Source: Nostoc edaphicum CCNP1411 | GTDB taxonomy: Bacteria > Cyanobacteriota > Cyanobacteriia > Cyanobacteriales > Nostocaceae | NCBI RefSeq assembly: GCF_014023275.1 | Contig: NZ_CP054698.1 | Location: 1,860,001-1,924,000 of the forward strand | Length of the DNA stretch: 64,000 nt | Direction of reading: 5' to 3' | Part shown: in pieces, positions 44,312 to 54,483 of the stretch | Position numbering within the stretch: the stretch's first letter is position 1 | Layout of the letters: each line of letters opens with the position of its first letter | Notes under the pieces: model-generated | What the model was told of the DNA's origin: nothing | Database searches by the model: none | Seen by the model: only the letters and a program-made list of their open reading frames with translations | Translations under genes and position numbers: made by a program

Positions 44312-45937
44312 TTGTCAGAAGTGATGAATGCTATTGAATTTCCCTGGCTAACAGCCATAATCCTCTTACCCTTGGTGGCTGCCTTAGCCATCCCCTTAAT
44401 CCCAGACAAAGAAGGTAGAACTGTCCGGTGGTATGGTCTGGGAGTTGCGATCGCCGACTTCGCACTGATGATTTATGCTTTTTGGTATAACTACGACTTT
44501 CATAGTTCAACACTCCAACTTGTAGAAAACTATCCTTGGATACCGCAGTTAGGTTTGCATTGGGCTGTGGGGGTTGATGGTTTATCGATGCCCTTACTGC
44601 TTCTGACAGGCTTAATAAATACCCTCGCAATCTTCGCGGCTTGGAAAGTTACTACCAAGCCGCGATTATTTTATGGTTTGATGTTAGCGATGTACAGCGC
44701 CCAGCTTGGCGTATTTGTCGCCCAGGATTTGCTGTTGTTCTTCCTCATGTGGGAAATCGAGTTAGTGCCGGTTTACCTGCTGATTTCCATCTGGGGAGGA
44801 CAAAACCGCCGTTATGCAGCTACCAAGTTCATTCTCTACACCGCCGCTGCATCAATATTTATCTTGATTGCCGGTTTTGCAATGGCATTCTCTGGAGATA
44901 CCATCACCTTCGACATGGCGACTCTGGGAATGAAAGAATACCCCAAAACCTTGGAGTTGTTGGTTTATGCAGGTTTCTTGATTGCCTTCGGTGTGAAGTT
45001 ACCGATTTTTCCTTTACACACTTGGCTACCCGATGCCCACGGTGAAGCATCAGCACCCGGTTCAATGATTTTGGCTGGTGTGTTGTTAAAAATGGGTGGT
45101 TATGCTCTCATCCGCTTCAATGTGGAAATGTTGCCAAATGCTCATGTGACTTTTGCCCCAGTGCTGGCAATTTTGGGTGTAGTTAACATTGTCTACGGTG
45201 CTTGCTGTGCCTTTGCCCAAACCAATCTCAAACGCCGCTTGGCTTACTCTTCAATTGCCCACATGGGATTTGTGCTGATTGGGATTGCCTCCTACACAGA
45301 ACTAGGTATCAGCGGTGCAGTGCTACAAATGGTTTCCCACGGCTTGATTGCTGCTAGCTTGTTCTTCCTGTCTGGCGTGACTTACGATCGCACCCACACC
45401 TTGATGATGGATAAAATGGGCGGTATGGCCAAGGTAATGCCCAAAACCTTTGCTTTATTTACCATTGGTTCAATGGCTTCTCTCGCCTTACCAGGAATGA
45501 GTGGTTTTGTCGGTGAGTTGATGGTATTTCTGGGTATCGCCACCAGTGACGTTTACAGTTCCAGCTTCAAGGTTGTAGTTGTGCTGCTGTCAGCTGTTGG
45601 CGTAATTTTGACACCAATTTATTTACTGTCGATGCTGCGTCAAGTGTTCTACGGTGAGCAAAGTCAAGAGTTGCACTTGGATGCTGTAATATCTGATGTC
45701 AAACCCCGCGAAATATTTATTACCGCTTGTTTGCTGCTGCCAATTATCGGTATCGGCTTCTATCCCAAATTAGCAACGCAGACTTATGATGTGAAAGCAG
45801 TAGAATTAGCCGCCCATGCTCGTGAAGTTCTACCAGTCGTTGCTCATCAACAACCATCAAGTGTGTACTCGCGGATTTTCTCTGCACCAACATTGGCTAC
45901 TTCTCAAGTTGAAAGTTCGATTAACATTTCTGAGTAA
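44312..45937 (+). CDS. ndhD: NAD(P)H-quinone oxidoreductase subunit 4 (NdhD1 type)
   Basis: A 541-residue proton-pumping membrane subunit of the cyanobacterial NDH-1 complex in thylakoids, used in respiration and cyclic electron flow. It has about 14 helices, with the conserved [18 protein letters not shown] (key Glu), [20 protein letters not shown] (key Lys) and [15 protein letters not shown]. Length and sequence fit NdhD1/D2 rather than the CO2-uptake NdhD3/D4 types, though I did not compare them formally. I use TTG 44312, seven bases after AAGGA. GTG 44321 and ATG 44324 are alternatives with poorer spacing. A GC-rich hairpin at 45991 follows the gene. Confidence 0.93.
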   Translation: MSEVMNAIEFPWLTAIILLPLVAALAIPLIPDKEGRTVRWYGLGVAIADFALMIYAFWYNYDFHSSTLQLVENYPWIPQLGLHWAVGVDGLSMPLLLLTGLINTLAIFAAWKVTTKPRLFYGLMLAMYSAQLGVFVAQDLLLFFLMWEIELVPVYLLISIWGGQNRRYAATKFILYTAAASIFILIAGFAMAFSGDTITFDMATLGMKEYPKTLELLVYAGFLIAFGVKLPIFPLHTWLPDAHGEASAPGSMILAGVLLKMGGYALIRFNVEMLPNAHVTFAPVLAILGVVNIVYGACCAFAQTNLKRRLAYSSIAHMGFVLIGIASYTELGISGAVLQMVSHGLIAASLFFLSGVTYDRTHTLMMDKMGGMAKVMPKTFALFTIGSMASLALPGMSGFVGELMVFLGIATSDVYSSSFKVVVVLLSAVGVILTPIYLLSMLRQVFYGEQSQELHLDAVISDVKPREIFITACLLLPIIGIGFYPKLATQTYDVKAVELAAHAREVLPVVAHQQPSSVYSRIFSAPTLATSQVESSINISE

Positions 45938-45990
45938 ATTAACTTCCCATTAAGGGGTCTGCAAGTAAATTCTAAATATTAGGGGAATAA

Positions 45991-46014
45991 AGGGGTGGTT
46001 ACGAAACCGCCCCT
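45991..46014 (+). terminator. possible terminator hairpin after ndhD
   Basis: AGGGGTGGTT and AACCGCCCCT pair around a short loop 53 bp after the ndhD stop, with one G-U-type position. AAAATTTTGG follows instead of a clean T-run, so termination is plausible but not certain. Confidence 0.5.
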
Positions 46015-46117
46015 AAAATTTTGGAATTATTGAGTTGAAATAGATTTCTAGGTAGGGGCAATTCATGGATTGACCCTACGAGTCTGTCAATAAATAATTG
46101 ATGGATAAATTCCCTGT

Positions 46118-46142
46118 AGAGACGGCGTTTTATCGCGTCTCT
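46118..46142. repeat. AGAGACG hairpin repeat
   Basis: AGAGACGGCG pairs with CGCGTCTCT around a short loop, with one mismatch. Relatives lie at 43882-43906 and near 57362-57383 (CAGACGGGATTAATCGCGTCT). This is one dispersed palindrome family. Confidence 0.6.
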
Positions 46143-46189
46143 CTAAGCATCAAAATAAATTTGACAGATTACTACCATCTGGTTAAAAA

Positions 46190-46576
46190 TTATTCAAACT
46201 TGAGGGTTCCGTCAATATTGGCAATGTGTTCATTAAGATCAATGTATGTTCCGAGATATGTCTGCCCATCAGCTCTCTCGCATTCCGCACGGAGTCTGCT
46301 AGCACCAGCTAAACCAATATTGTCGCAGGTCAGAGCAAATTTATCTCCATCCCAGTCTAATGCTCCATCAAGATTGGCGATATATGGATTTAAGTCGATA
46401 GAAGTTGTAGAAAGAGTATATCCATCAGCTTGTTCGCAAGTAGCTGTTAGGGTTGAGCCATCAATACTAATATCTTGACAAGTCTGAGAAAATTGACCAG
46501 TTGCCCAAGCGTTACCGATGACTAAATTAAAGCTCAGGAAGATAGCACACAAAAAAGTTGCACAAATTTTCAGCAT
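46190..46576 (-). CDS. secreted cyanovirin-N-like lectin (CVNH)
   Basis: A 128-residue precursor with a signal peptide (ICATFLCAIFLSFNLVIGNA) probably cut after AWA at residue 26. The mature ~102 residues consist of two tandem CVNH repeats: FSQTCQDISIDGSTLTATCE with SIDLNPYIANLDGALDWDG, then FALTCDNIGLAGASRLRAEC with YIDLNEHIANIDGTLKFE. C33-C47 and C84-C99 are placed as in the two disulfides of cyanovirin-N. Length and repeat spacing match the Nostoc ellipsosporum protein, a high-mannose-glycan-binding lectin with antiviral activity. It is monocistronic. Its natural role is unknown. Confidence 0.93.
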   Translation of the reverse strand: MLKICATFLCAIFLSFNLVIGNAWATGQFSQTCQDISIDGSTLTATCEQADGYTLSTTSIDLNPYIANLDGALDWDGDKFALTCDNIGLAGASRLRAECERADGQTYLGTYIDLNEHIANIDGTLKFE

Positions 46577-46787
46577 TAGTCCTCTGTCTTAAAGTAGATG
46601 ATTGGTTAAACTAACCAAGAGAACATTTTATACTTTTGGATTTTTCTCTATTTAAAATTAATAGTTTTTAACTATACTCAAAATCTACGAGAAAATACGT
46701 AAGCAACAAGCTTACCTACGAGAAGCTACGCGAATGATCAACGAAATAATCAAAGGGAACCCTATCACTCTTGATTAGGAGAGTTGA

Positions 46788-47367
46788 GTTAAAGTCATTT
46801 CAATTGCTAAATTTTTCGTGATTTAGGATATAGCCAAAAGCTAAACAAACGGCTAACTCTAGGCATGACAATATATGTCAGCAGCAAAACCATAGTAATC
46901 GTAACGATTAACGAAATAATTAAGGGAGGTAAACCACGAAGTAGGGGGACTATAAACGTACTCAATAAATTAATTAACACAAATACTGCTCCCCAAGTTA
47001 GCAATGCTGTTTTATAGCGTGGTGGAGTTTTCAGTGGTTGACCGGGAATAGAAAACCAAGCTTCTAATCCACAAATTTCTTGAACATAAGGGTCAGATTC
47101 AACCAAATGTTTACCTTGATTGAGCCAATATTCGCGATCGCGCGATGTCATCCACGCTTTCAAATTTTCATAATTGTCAAACCGGAAGATAATCACATAT
47201 TCATTTCGCACTCCAAGTTGGGGACGAATAACATTTGTTCCTAGATGCCCTAGATAAGTTCTAGCAACACTGGTAATATCTTTCAACCAAGCCTCGTAAG
47301 CCTTTTCACATCCTGGTTTTACCAGTTGTGAAATAACCACAGTCACAAATTGATCGTCCTGTTCCAT
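46788..47367 (-). repeat. segmental duplication, copy 1 (partner 51531-52117)
   Basis: The ABM-like gene and about 19 bp beyond its stop (AGTTAAAGTCATTTCAATTG) are repeated at 51531-52117 on the same strand with scattered differences. Similarity ends near the start codons, where different AAATCC-type low-complexity tracts begin. Confidence 0.85.
46807..47367 (-). CDS. antibiotic-biosynthesis-monooxygenase-fold membrane protein, copy 1
   Basis: A 186-residue protein from ATG 47367 (MEQDDQFVTVVISQLVKPGC). A longer frame extends into AAATCCAAAATC-type repeats and is not credible. Residues 1-~110 are an ABM/dimeric alpha-beta-barrel domain (YEAWLKDITSVARTYLGHLG, RDREYWLNQGKHLVESDP). Two helices follow (WGAVFVLINLLSTFIVPLL and LIISLIVTITMVLLLTYIVM). 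Proteins of this layout are common in bacteria without assigned function. A near-identical paralogue lies at 51551-52117, including the downstream flank. Confidence 0.85.
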   Translation of the reverse strand: MEQDDQFVTVVISQLVKPGCEKAYEAWLKDITSVARTYLGHLGTNVIRPQLGVRNEYVIIFRFDNYENLKAWMTSRDREYWLNQGKHLVESDPYVQEICGLEAWFSIPGQPLKTPPRYKTALLTWGAVFVLINLLSTFIVPLLRGLPPLIISLIVTITMVLLLTYIVMPRVSRLFSFWLYPKSRKI

Positions 47368-47374
47368 CTTTATC

Positions 47375-47562
47375 AATTTTGGATTTTGGATTTTAGATTT
47401 TGGATTGATCCTATGAATAAATTCAAGGCTTGGGGATTTTGGATTTATTTCAAGTAGCTTGCTTTTCGTAAAACAAGTACAAATTCGTTGGAGAGCAAAC
47501 AAATTTAAATTTTGGATTTAGAAGTTTTAATCCAAAATCCAAAATTTAAAATCTAAAATTGC
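47375..47562. repeat. AAATCCAAAATC-type interspersed short repeats
   Basis: Tracts of TTTTGGATTTTAGATTTTGG and its complement occur at 47380-47412, 47438-47452 and 47509-47558, with a related tract at 52191-52212. They fill the gap between the SMP-30-like gene and the ABM-like gene. They are non-coding and typical of Nostoc intergenic DNA. Confidence 0.65.
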
Positions 47563-47569
47563 ATCATTC

Positions 47570-48514
<945 letters not shown>

Positions 48515-49261
48515 CTACCATTGTAATTGAATGGGGCCACCAAACTTTCGCATCTCTGCAAAAAACAGTCCTTGCGCTCCTCCATTGGGAAGTGTTGCTA
48601 AATAGACAGCAGTTTCGGCTCCTTCTTCTGCCGTGAACGGGGCATTATCTCCCCCCATATCTGTTTTCATCCAACCTGGAGAATAGGCATTTACGAGAAT
48701 ATTAGTACCTTGGAGTTCCTTGGCGAGAAGCACAGTTAGTGCATTCACTCCCACCTTTGAGAGTCGATAAGAAGGCGCTAAAGGGTAGTAATCAGTGGGA
48801 ACTGATACCAGAGATGCCATTTCCGTTGAGATATTGACAATGCGACCGTAGTTTTGCACCTTCATCAACGGAATTAATGCTTGAGAAATTCTGAGTACCG
48901 CTAGAACATTAGTTTCAAAGGTCGATCGCATCGTTTCCAGTTGCACAGTTAGTAAGCTGGACTCCTCCGGCTTAGTTGTGGGATTCACGCCTGCATTATT
49001 GACCAGAATATCTACCTTGCCGTAAGTTTCACGTAGCCAGTCGGTAAACTGTTGCACACTTCCATCATTCGTGACATCCAGCGTGTGATAGTCAACATCA
49101 AGCCCTTCATTGGTAAGCTGCCCTTTAGCAGCAAGACCATCTGTTTCATTACGACTCGTCAGAATTACGCGGTTGCCAATTTGGGATAATTGACGGGAAA
49201 TAGCATATCCTAGCCCTCGATTACTGCCTGTTACCACAGCAATCCTTTTTTGAGTCGTCAT
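48515..49261 (-). CDS. short-chain dehydrogenase/reductase
   Basis: A 248-residue classical SDR. NAD(P) binding is shown by VVTGSNRGLGYAISRQLSQI, the structural motif NNAG by VDILVNNAGVNP, the catalytic Ser by IVNISTEMAS, and Tyr/Lys by APSYRLSKVGVNAL. YSPGWMKTDMGG is the usual Pro-Gly turn. The catalytic set is complete. It leads a two-gene operon with the SMP-30-like protein. The sequence resembles carbonyl reductase-type SDRs, but the substrate is not evident. Confidence 0.92.
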   Translation of the reverse strand: MTTQKRIAVVTGSNRGLGYAISRQLSQIGNRVILTSRNETDGLAAKGQLTNEGLDVDYHTLDVTNDGSVQQFTDWLRETYGKVDILVNNAGVNPTTKPEESSLLTVQLETMRSTFETNVLAVLRISQALIPLMKVQNYGRIVNISTEMASLVSVPTDYYPLAPSYRLSKVGVNALTVLLAKELQGTNILVNAYSPGWMKTDMGGDNAPFTAEEGAETAVYLATLPNGGAQGLFFAEMRKFGGPIQLQW

Positions 49262-49356
49262 TTTTATGACCTTGAAACTGTTTTTGATTTTACTGTACTG
49301 AGATGCAATGAATTAAGCAAGTTGATTGCAGCAATGTATTCAATTAATGATCTGAC

Positions 49357-50037
49357 TTACTTCAAACTCGAAGCTTGCCGTCCACCTAAGCGTTGTTCTG
49401 ACGCTGTAGGTAAGACATTGACAGAGATAGTTGCATAAACACCTTGTTTTTGACCACCTATAATCAGGCGAATAAAATCTCCTAAGCCTTCTACCAATCG
49501 AGCATTACGTAAAACACCAGAATCTACTGCTAAAAATCCGATTTCTTCAGCAAGCCCCATTACTGTTTTTCTGGCTTGTTCATCATCTCCTGCAACAAAA
49601 ACAGAAACTCCATAATCCTTTAGTGGTTCAGGTGCTAATTCAAAGACTTCCTGCGCCATCGTATTAAAAGCTTTTACCACCTGCGCTTGAGGTATATCTT
49701 TAGCAAGCTTTTCGGCTAGAGATTCTACTATTGGTGGATAAGCAAATCCTTCAGGAATATCCTGATTATTGCAATCAATAATAATTTTATTGTCGAGAAC
49801 TTCAGGATGAGAAAGCAACTCTTTTGGCATAATGCTGCGTACTGTCCACAAAATTACATCAGCAAACGCCGCCGCCTGATCATTTGTACCACCTTGCGTT
49901 CCGCGTCCTGCGAACTCTGCTGTTGCTTTTCCTTTTTCGGCATCACGAGAGCCAAAAAATACTTCATGCCCCTGCTCTGCCCAGAGTATACCTAGAGAGC
50001 GCCCCATGTTTCCACTGCCAATAATTCCAATCTTCAT
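49357..50037 (-). CDS. NADPH-dependent F420 reductase-like oxidoreductase
   Basis: A 226-residue protein with an N-terminal Rossmann motif (MKIGIIGSGNMGRSLGILWA) followed by VFFGSRDAEKGKA, where Ser/Arg suggests NADPH. FADVILWTVRSIMPKELLS and QVVKAFNTMAQEVFELAP are the hallmarks of the F420H2:NADP oxidoreductase-like family (COG2085). Most bacteria with these proteins lack F420, so the true substrate is probably another one. It is close to, and in line with, the SDR gene, but a 95-bp gap separates them. Confidence 0.88.
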   Translation of the reverse strand: MKIGIIGSGNMGRSLGILWAEQGHEVFFGSRDAEKGKATAEFAGRGTQGGTNDQAAAFADVILWTVRSIMPKELLSHPEVLDNKIIIDCNNQDIPEGFAYPPIVESLAEKLAKDIPQAQVVKAFNTMAQEVFELAPEPLKDYGVSVFVAGDDEQARKTVMGLAEEIGFLAVDSGVLRNARLVEGLGDFIRLIIGGQKQGVYATISVNVLPTASEQRLGGRQASSLK

Positions 50038-50110
50038 GAGTTAACCCTCATTCCACCGTAGATTGTGAAAAGATTATAGTTAAAGCAGGTGAAGTAGCCA
50101 CAAAGCAATT

Positions 50111-50716
50111 ATGACCACCAACTTACCTGTAGCCACAGAAATTATACCAGTGGTTTTGCAATTGCAACCTGCGATCGCACTAACCGAAGACCAGTTTTAT
50201 GAATTTTGTCAGTTAAACCGCGACTTTCGTATCGAACGTAATCCTGCTGGAGAATTAGTGATTATGCCCCCTACTGGTTCTGAAACTGATGAACGCAATT
50301 TTAACTTAGTTGGGCAGTTGTGGGTGTGGACAAAACAAGACGGTACAGGTGTAGGGTTTGGTTCCAGTGGTGGGTTTACTTTGCCCAATGGTGCGGTGCG
50401 TTCTCCAGATGCAGCGTGGATAAAACGCGATCGCTGGGAAGCCATACCACCAGAACTGCGAAAAAAATTTGCACCGATTTGTCCTGAGTTTGTAATTGAA
50501 TTGCGTTCTGAGAGCGATAACTTACGAATTTTGCAAGACAAGATGCAAGAGTATATTGATAATGGCACTCAACTTGGTTGGTTAATTGATAGAAAACAGC
50601 GCCGAGTTTTTATTTATTGTCCTAATATTGCGGTTGAGGTATTAGATAATCCTAAGATACTTTCTGGTGAACCGTTGCTACCTGGGTTTGTTTTGGATTT
50701 AAGTCAGGTTTGGTAG
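50111..50716 (+). CDS. Uma2-family (DUF820) endonuclease-like protein
   Basis: A 201-residue protein of the restriction-endonuclease-like fold that is greatly expanded in cyanobacteria. The N-terminal LTEDQFYEFCQLNRDFRIER and GELVIMPPTGSETDERNFNL, the PD-like SPDAAWIKRDRW, and the ELRS strand PEFVIELRSESDNLRILQDK followed by MQEYIDNGTQLGWLID match the family. The acidic residue and E-x-x-S motif form the putative PD-(D/E)xK active site. The biological role is unknown. Association with mobile DNA is common, and xisHI follow here. Confidence 0.88.
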   Translation: MTTNLPVATEIIPVVLQLQPAIALTEDQFYEFCQLNRDFRIERNPAGELVIMPPTGSETDERNFNLVGQLWVWTKQDGTGVGFGSSGGFTLPNGAVRSPDAAWIKRDRWEAIPPELRKKFAPICPEFVIELRSESDNLRILQDKMQEYIDNGTQLGWLIDRKQRRVFIYCPNIAVEVLDNPKILSGEPLLPGFVLDLSQVW

Positions 50717-50762
50717 GGAGTAAGCTAGTTTTATAGTACCGAAATCAAAATTCTAGGAATCT

Positions 50763-51174
50763 ATGGCGGCGAAAGACATATTCCATGATGCAGTGCGCTT
50801 TGGAGAAAGAGGCCTGGCTCATCACTAATGACCCGCTTTTTCTGCGTTTTGGTGGTTTGGATATGTACATCGACCTTGGTGCAGAGAAAGTTTTAGCAGC
50901 TGAACGAAATCAAGAAAAAATTGCAGTTGAAGTTAAAAGTTTTGTTGCTCCATCTACTACAACTGAGTTTAGTACTGCTTTAGGACAGTTTCTCAAATAT
51001 CAACTAGCACTTGAACAAGAACAACCTGAGAGACTTCTATATTTAGCAGTTCCCTTAGACACCTATCGTTCTTTTTTTACCTTAGAACTACCACGCTTAT
51101 TAATCCAACGTTACCAAGTTCGGCTGATTGTTTTCGACCCAGAAGAGGAGGCAATTGTAAAATGGCAAAAGTAG
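50763..51174 (+). pseudogene. xisH: xisH, frameshifted near its start
   Basis: ATG 50763, behind AGGAA, begins MAAKDIFHDAVR, the XisH N-terminus, but this frame fails after codon 12. The remainder (ALEKEAWLITNDPLFLRFGG, LGAEKVLAAERNQEKIAVEV, FSTALGQFLKYQLALEQ) continues in another frame from about 50797, consistent with loss of about five bases. A start at ATG 50785 would give a 129-residue protein lacking the true N-terminus. XisH is an endonuclease-fold protein needed with XisI and XisF for excision of the fdxN element in Anabaena. Here the pair is likely an accessory copy. It overlaps xisI by 13 bp. Confidence 0.8.
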
Positions 51175-51497
51175 AACAATACCGTCAACTTATTCAAGAA
51201 CTGCTGCTAGCTTACAGTGAAATCAAAGCCAGCAACGAAGAAGTCGAAGCAGAAGTTATTTTTGATCGAGAACGCGATCGCTACCAAGTTGTTCACGCAG
51301 GATGGTCAAATAAGCGCCGTGTATATGGCTGTGTTTTGCATTTAGATATTAAAAACGAAAAAATTTGGATTCAACACGATGGTACTGAAGGAGGTATCGC
51401 CAATGAACTTATTAATCGAGGTATACCAAAAAAAGACATCGTTTTGGCTTTTCATTCCCCATTTAAACGACAATTTACTGAGTTCGCTGTTGGTTAA
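51162..51497 (+). CDS. xisI: XisI-family protein
   Basis: A 111-residue intact member of the fdxN-element excision-controlling family. VEQYRQLIQELLLAYSEIKA, the conserved FDRERDRYQVVHAGW, KIWIQHDGTEGGIANELINR and DIVLAFHSPFKRQFTEFAVG are present along the full length. XisI works with XisH, and the two genes overlap in the usual way. Because xisH is frameshifted, this copy may be non-functional as a pair or may complement other xisH copies. Confidence 0.92.
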   Translation: MAKVEQYRQLIQELLLAYSEIKASNEEVEAEVIFDRERDRYQVVHAGWSNKRRVYGCVLHLDIKNEKIWIQHDGTEGGIANELINRGIPKKDIVLAFHSPFKRQFTEFAVG

Positions 51498-51550
51498 GAT
51501 AATCCGTAATTACGTTAAACCCGCAGAATTAGTTAAAGTCATTTCAATTG

Positions 51551-52117
51551 CTAAATTTTTCGTGATTTAGGATATAGCCAAAAGCTAAACAAACGGCTAA
51601 CTCTAGGCATGACAATATATGTTAATAGTAAAACCATAGTAATCGTAACGATCAACGAAATAATTAAGGGTGGTAAACCACGAAGTAGGGGGACTACAAA
51701 CGTACTCAACAAATTAATTAACACATATACGGCTCCCCAAGTTAGCAATGCTGTTTTATAGCGTGGTGGAGTTTTCAGTGGTTGACCGGGAAGAGAAAAC
51801 CAAGCTTCTAATCCACTAAGTTGTTGAACATGAGGATCAGATTCAACCAAATGTTTACCTTGATTGAGCCAATATTCGCGATCGCGCGATGTCATCCACA
51901 CCTTTAAATTTTCATAACCGTCAAACCGGAAGATAATCACATATTCATTTCGCACTCCAAGTTGGGGACAAATCACATTTGTTCCCAGATGACCCATATA
52001 TGCTCTAGAAACTCTGGTAATCTCTTTCAACCAAGCTTCGTAAGCAGTTTCACATCCTGGTTTGACAAGTTGTGTAATTACCACGGTTACAAATTGAGCG
52101 TCCTGTTCCATCTCCAT
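51551..52117 (-). CDS. antibiotic-biosynthesis-monooxygenase-fold membrane protein, copy 2
   Basis: A 188-residue paralogue of the protein at 46807-47367. It has the same ABM domain (QFVTVVITQLVKPGCETAYE, RDREYWLNQGKHLVESDPHV) and the same two C-terminal helices, with identical final residues (YIVMPRVSRLFSFWLYPKSR). Differences cluster in the N-terminal domain and are mostly conservative. The duplication runs past the stop codon. ATG 52117 or the ATG two codons inside are both possible. Confidence 0.85.
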   Translation of the reverse strand: MEMEQDAQFVTVVITQLVKPGCETAYEAWLKEITRVSRAYMGHLGTNVICPQLGVRNEYVIIFRFDGYENLKVWMTSRDREYWLNQGKHLVESDPHVQQLSGLEAWFSLPGQPLKTPPRYKTALLTWGAVYVLINLLSTFVVPLLRGLPPLIISLIVTITMVLLLTYIVMPRVSRLFSFWLYPKSRKI

Positions 52118-52419
52118 TAGTTATGCCACTATCAATGTTAGTAAATGATGTAATTTTTAGTCACCATAGCATGTTTGAGTTCATCATTTTTGATTTTAGA
52201 TTTTGGATTTTTTCACATAGCTTGCTTATTGCGGAGCGAGGATGAATTTTCTTGCTGTGAAATATTTTTAAGTTTTGGATTTTAATTATTGTGTATAGGT
52301 TATTAATATGAATATTTTTCATGGTTAACTTATCTGTTCATCATTTATGACACAAAATGTAGGTTTTTTATCTTTTGAATAAGTCAAAATATTGAAAATA
52401 CTAAAAGGTTATAAACTCG
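52118..52419. other. AT-rich intergenic region
   Basis: No gene is visible. It includes a short TTTTAGATTTTGGATTTTTT tract near 52191 and otherwise simple AT-rich sequence up to the left end of the decayed IS. Confidence 0.4.
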
Positions 52420-54296
52420 TATCCGCTCAATAAATCGGGGTAGTAGAAAAAATAACAAAGTAGAGAGATGCACATAGGGTCGTAGAATATATGACATGGC
52501 GCAAAAGCAATCTCCAGAAAAACAAGTAGAGGCATTGTTGCAAACCATCGACCCCTCAAAGTTTGCAGACGAATCCTTGCGCCAGACATTAACTGTTCTG
52601 CTAAACGTCATAGAGCAGCAACAATCAGAGATAAAAGAATTACGTGAAGAAAACCAAAAACTACGGGACGAAAACAATCGTCTGAAAGGCGAACAGGGGA
52701 AACCAGAAATCAAGAGCAATCAGTCGAAAGGGTTCAAGAGCAATCATTCATCCGAAAAAGAACGACACACTCCCAAAAAAAACATACGAAAAGTAGCAAA
52801 AATCAGAGCATAAAAGTAGACAGGACATGCATTCTGGATTATCCGGCGAGTGAGCTACCGCCTGATGCACAGTTCAAAGGCTATGAAGAGGTAATCATTC
52901 AAGATATTTCACTGTTAACTGATAACGTATTATTCCGGGAAAGAAAAAATATTACTCGCCTAGTGTTGGAAAAACGTATTTAGCATCTTTGCCACCTGGT
53001 TACGATGGAGAATTTGGTCGGGAATAAAAGCTCTAGTAATTAGCTTATATTACGGCGGTAATATGACCCAAGGTAAGTTGCTAGAGTTTTTAGAGAATAT
53101 TGGGATCTCAATGTCGGCTGGCTATTTATCAAATCTACTCATCAAAAACTTAGGCGATTTTGAAGCTGAATATAATCAAGTTTATACATCTGGGTTAGAA
53201 AGTAGCTCGTGGCAGCATATAGACCAAACAAGTGCCCGTGTTAAAGGAGTAAATCAGACCACGAATGTAATTTGTAACCCCTGGTACACAGTCTACTCAA
53301 CTACAGCTAAGAAAGACCGACTAAGCGTAATTGGGGTCTTGCAAAATAGACAAGAGCTTGAATATGTTCTAAATGGGCTGACTTACGAGTTGCTTACAAG
53401 TTTTAATGTCCCAACTAAATGGCACAATCAAATGAAATTGTTGCCGCAAGAAACAGTTTTGACTGAATTAGAGTTTAATTCATTGCTGGATACGTATTTA
53501 AGCAAGCTAGGTTCTCAATACCGGACTCGTGTTTTGGAAGCTGCTGCAATTTCGTTCTATCATCAGCAATCTCAAATACCAGTGGTAGAATTTCTGGTCT
53601 GCGATGATGCACCCCAATTCAAATTAATTACAGATAATTTGGCTTTATGTTGGGTACATGAAGCCAGACATTATAAATAATTAAGTCCATTTGTTGGTTT
53701 TTTGTCAACAAACATTAGACAAATTTTTAGGGGAATTTTGGGATTACTACCGAGAATTAGTCGCTTACAGAAATTCCCCCTTCCCCCAAAAAACCAAACA
53801 GGAATTAAAGACTAAATTCTGTCAGCTATTCGGTACTGAAACTGGATATAAACAATTAGATGAGCGAAAAAAAATTAACGGCAGCTAAAGAGTCTGAACT
53901 ACTGCTGGTCTTAGAGTATCCAAACTTACCTTTACATAATAATCCGGCGGAATTAGCTGCTAGGACTATGGTGCAGCGACGAAAAAATTAGTTACGCCAC
54001 TCAAACGAGTGAGGGTACTAAGGCATGGGACATTTTTATGTCTCTTGTTGCCACTACTCGTAAATTGGGAATCAGCTTCTTTGAATATATACATGACCGG
54101 ATTTCTCTCTCTGATAAAATCCCCGAATTGGACACTATTATTCGCTCAAAATTTTCTATTAATCCTCAACCTTTATAGTCAAGCGTTTGCATTCAAATAG
54201 AATCCCTGCGTTAGAACAATCTAGTTAACTCTCAATAAATTGGATGTTAGCAAGTCTTTTTACTTTTATTCGCTACCCCGACTTATTGAGCCGATA
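52420..54296 (+). mobile_element. decayed IS66-like insertion sequence
   Basis: The outer ends are inverted repeats of about 24 bp: left CCGCTCAATAAATCGGGGTA within 52420-52443, and right CTACCCCGACTTATTGAG within 54273-54296, with two mismatches. Between them lies one broken transposase frame. The element is about 1.88 kb. No clear target duplication was found. Confidence 0.65.
52496..54178 (+). pseudogene. IS66-like transposase, multiple frameshifts
   Basis: The N-terminus (KQVEALLQTIDPSKFADESL) and coiled coil (EIKELREENQKLRDENNRLK) are followed in shifted frames by DYPASELPPDAQFKGYEEVI, SPSVGKTYLASLPPGYDGEF and LVISLYYGGNMTQGKLLEFL. The core continues with WQHIDQTSARVKGVNQTTNV and VVEFLVCDDAPQFKLITDNL. 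The C-terminus LPLHNNPAELAARTMVQRRK and KAWDIFMSLVATTRKLGISF ends at TAG 54176. Frameshifts occur near 52735, 53025, 53683, 53873 and 53993, so it cannot be functional. This family is common in Nostoc and is IS66-like by its N-x-P-A-E and coiled-coil layout. Confidence 0.82.
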
Positions 54297-54483
54297 CATA
54301 AACTCTCGATTCAAAAATAGTCTAAAATTTTTGCTCGTCGAGATATTGATGAGACATTAGCCAAAACTAAACTTTACTTAGAAAACACGGTAGCATTGTT
54401 CAGATTTAGAATAAAGCTGACTATCAGTATTTCTTGCGGGCAATGCTGATATATTCATAAACCTAGAAGACAACTCGCCCTCT
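54297..54483. other. intergenic region upstream of aminotransferase
   Basis: A short frame reading FARRDIDETLAKTKLYLENT is visible near 54330, but it has no start or context. No convincing gene or promoter was recognised. Confidence 0.3.

Noticed and set aside
46807..47502. Longer start for the ABM-like protein at 47502
   Set aside because: The extra 45 residues are encoded by AAATCC-type repeats, and the paralogue at 51551 starts at the equivalent of 47367.
52384..52719. Minus-strand frame across the IS66-like start
   Set aside because: It overlaps the transposase N-terminus, and its hydrophobic sequence matches no family I know.
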